This document shows, one piece after another, positions 32,219 to 32,941 of a DNA stretch of 32,941 nt (the stretch's first letter is position 1; every line of letters starts with the position of its first letter). The position numbers and the translations under genes are program-made. Under the pieces are notes generated by a model. That model was not told the DNA's origin. It worked only from the letters and a program-made list of their open reading frames with translations, and made no database searches. Location of the stretch: positions 1 through 32,941 of the forward strand of contig JAFGMS010000021.1 of assembly GCA_016927375.1 (NCBI GenBank), written 5' to 3'. Source of the stretch: Anaerolineae bacterium (lineage in GTDB: Bacteria; Chloroflexota; Anaerolineae; Aggregatilineales; UBA3940).

Positions 32219-32941
32219 GGGTGGCTCCCCGGCAGATCAAAGTAGCAAGTTGTGCATACAGTCAATGATATACAGTAACTGCTCAGCTCTCAGTTATTGG
32301 CTTTTAGCTGTTAGCTTTTGACTGTGAACTGTAAACTAAAACTCATCACCCAAGTGATTTGATGTTTAATCGCCCAGCACTCACAACTGTCAGCACATCA
32401 CGCCACGCAGCTGAGTAGTTATGATATACAGTACTGATCGCTGCGATGTTTGTCAACCGGCTGGGGAATAGGCGCTTACAGCACCAACATCGACAAAATG
32501 TTGTTGATCTCTGACAACATCTGATATGAACTGCTCCGCAGGAGCCCCATCTTCTGGGCTCAGTCCCGGACGATGCGTAGTACCTTACAAGTGAAATTCT
32601 AGCTTTTTCGGCAAGAATTTTGGATTTCCTATTTGGTTCCGGCTTGTCTGGGTTAGGAATTGCCTTTTGCGAATAACAGTCGCTTGTGCACGAGTGCATT
32701 CCCGCCTTCGCGGGAATGACAGGCAGCCCGGCAGCGTGGAACAAGATAGGTGACGATTGGATAATTGCCTGGTCGTTGCAACAATCTGTTTTTCAATCGT
32801 CAATCATCAGACGACCTTTGGTCGTACAACCAATCATCAATAACTCGAAATGCACCCCATACAAACTCTGACGATGTGCTATCCGGGGAGGCGTCTAAGC
32901 GTCGTCCAAGCATCCTCCTTCCATCTTCCTTCCATCCTCCT
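32219..32941. other. Non-coding tail of short repeats and palindromes
   Basis: No gene is supportable in these 723 bp; the track ORFs lack family features. It contains a 13-bp direct repeat ATGATATACAGTA (32265-32277 and 32421-32433), a low-complexity TTAGCTGTTAGCTTTTGACTG run near 32300-32335, competing hairpins CAACAT / ATGTTGT / ACAACAT (32485-32520), GAGCCC/GGGCTC (32542-32561), ACGACC-TTT-GGTCGT (32811-32825), and CCTTCCATC-type repeats that run off the end of the window. Confidence 0.6.
32698..32717. repeat. REP-type hairpin ATTCCCGC-CTTC-GCGGGAAT
   Basis: A perfect 8-bp stem with CTTC loop, continuing into GACAGG. It matches the widespread repeat whose reverse-strand translation reads VIPAKAG, visible in the 132-aa track ORF, which is therefore spurious. 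Confidence 0.8.

Noticed and set aside
32346-32744. 132-aa minus ORF beginning MFHAAGLPVIPAKAG
   Set aside because: VIPAKAG is the translation of a widespread REP-type palindrome; the rest is Cys/Arg-rich with no recognisable domain.

Overview
The window looks like a chromosomal segment of a free-living bacterium of the phylum Chloroflexota, probably near Anaerolineae or Caldilineae. This rests on gene content, not on a marker-gene tree. The clearest hints are a mevalonate kinase / decarboxylase / isopentenyl phosphate kinase set of the kind known from Roseiflexus, a serine/threonine kinase fused to a SUMF1-like sensor domain, several Cys-lipoproteins with Thr/Pro-rich linkers, and many small zinc-ribbon proteins. 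I see no tRNA, rRNA, CRISPR array, intact insertion sequence, phage gene or replication origin.

Layout. 187-3786 (+): obgE, nadD and a tandem-domain solute-binding lipoprotein, packed as an operon. 3952-7706 (-): a DMT-type transporter, a small zinc-ribbon protein and a full-length GH38-family protein whose catalytic and zinc-binding residues all appear replaced. 7891-8893 (+): Mn-type superoxide dismutase and a ferredoxin, closed by a strong terminator, then a decayed JAMM/M67 peptidase gene. 9445-13490: a PlsY-like acyltransferase, a branched-chain-amino-acid-type binding lipoprotein, a prepilin peptidase and mnmA. 13734-15020 (+): enolase, followed by four 18-bp palindromes at exact 22-bp spacing. 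15337-21106: a membrane zinc-ribbon protein (-), then the receptor-like kinase, an M23 peptidase/glycosidase-like fusion and a carbohydrate-binding-like protein (+); the last two appear to share a ~95-residue module.

21135-30346 is a long minus-strand block. Its promoter-proximal part is an isoprenoid cluster in the order UbiA-family prenyltransferase, mevalonate kinase, isopentenyl phosphate kinase, (di)phosphomevalonate decarboxylase. With no phosphomevalonate kinase present and IPK in its place, this fits the alternative mevalonate route: mevalonate to mevalonate-5-phosphate to isopentenyl phosphate to IPP. Its promoter-distal part encodes a site-2 protease, a HEAT-repeat protein, an MA-type metallopeptidase, acylphosphatase and a FecR-like membrane protein. 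30612-31409 (+) is tlyA; 31436-32218 (-) is a lipoprotein; the last ~720 bp is non-coding and made of short repeats and palindromes.

Most likely points of novelty are the palindrome array after eno, the GH38 pseudoenzyme, the M23-glycosidase fusion with the module it shares with its neighbour, and the alternative mevalonate operon with an operator-like palindrome at its predicted transcription start. All functional calls come from reading translations by eye; no database search or structure prediction was run.
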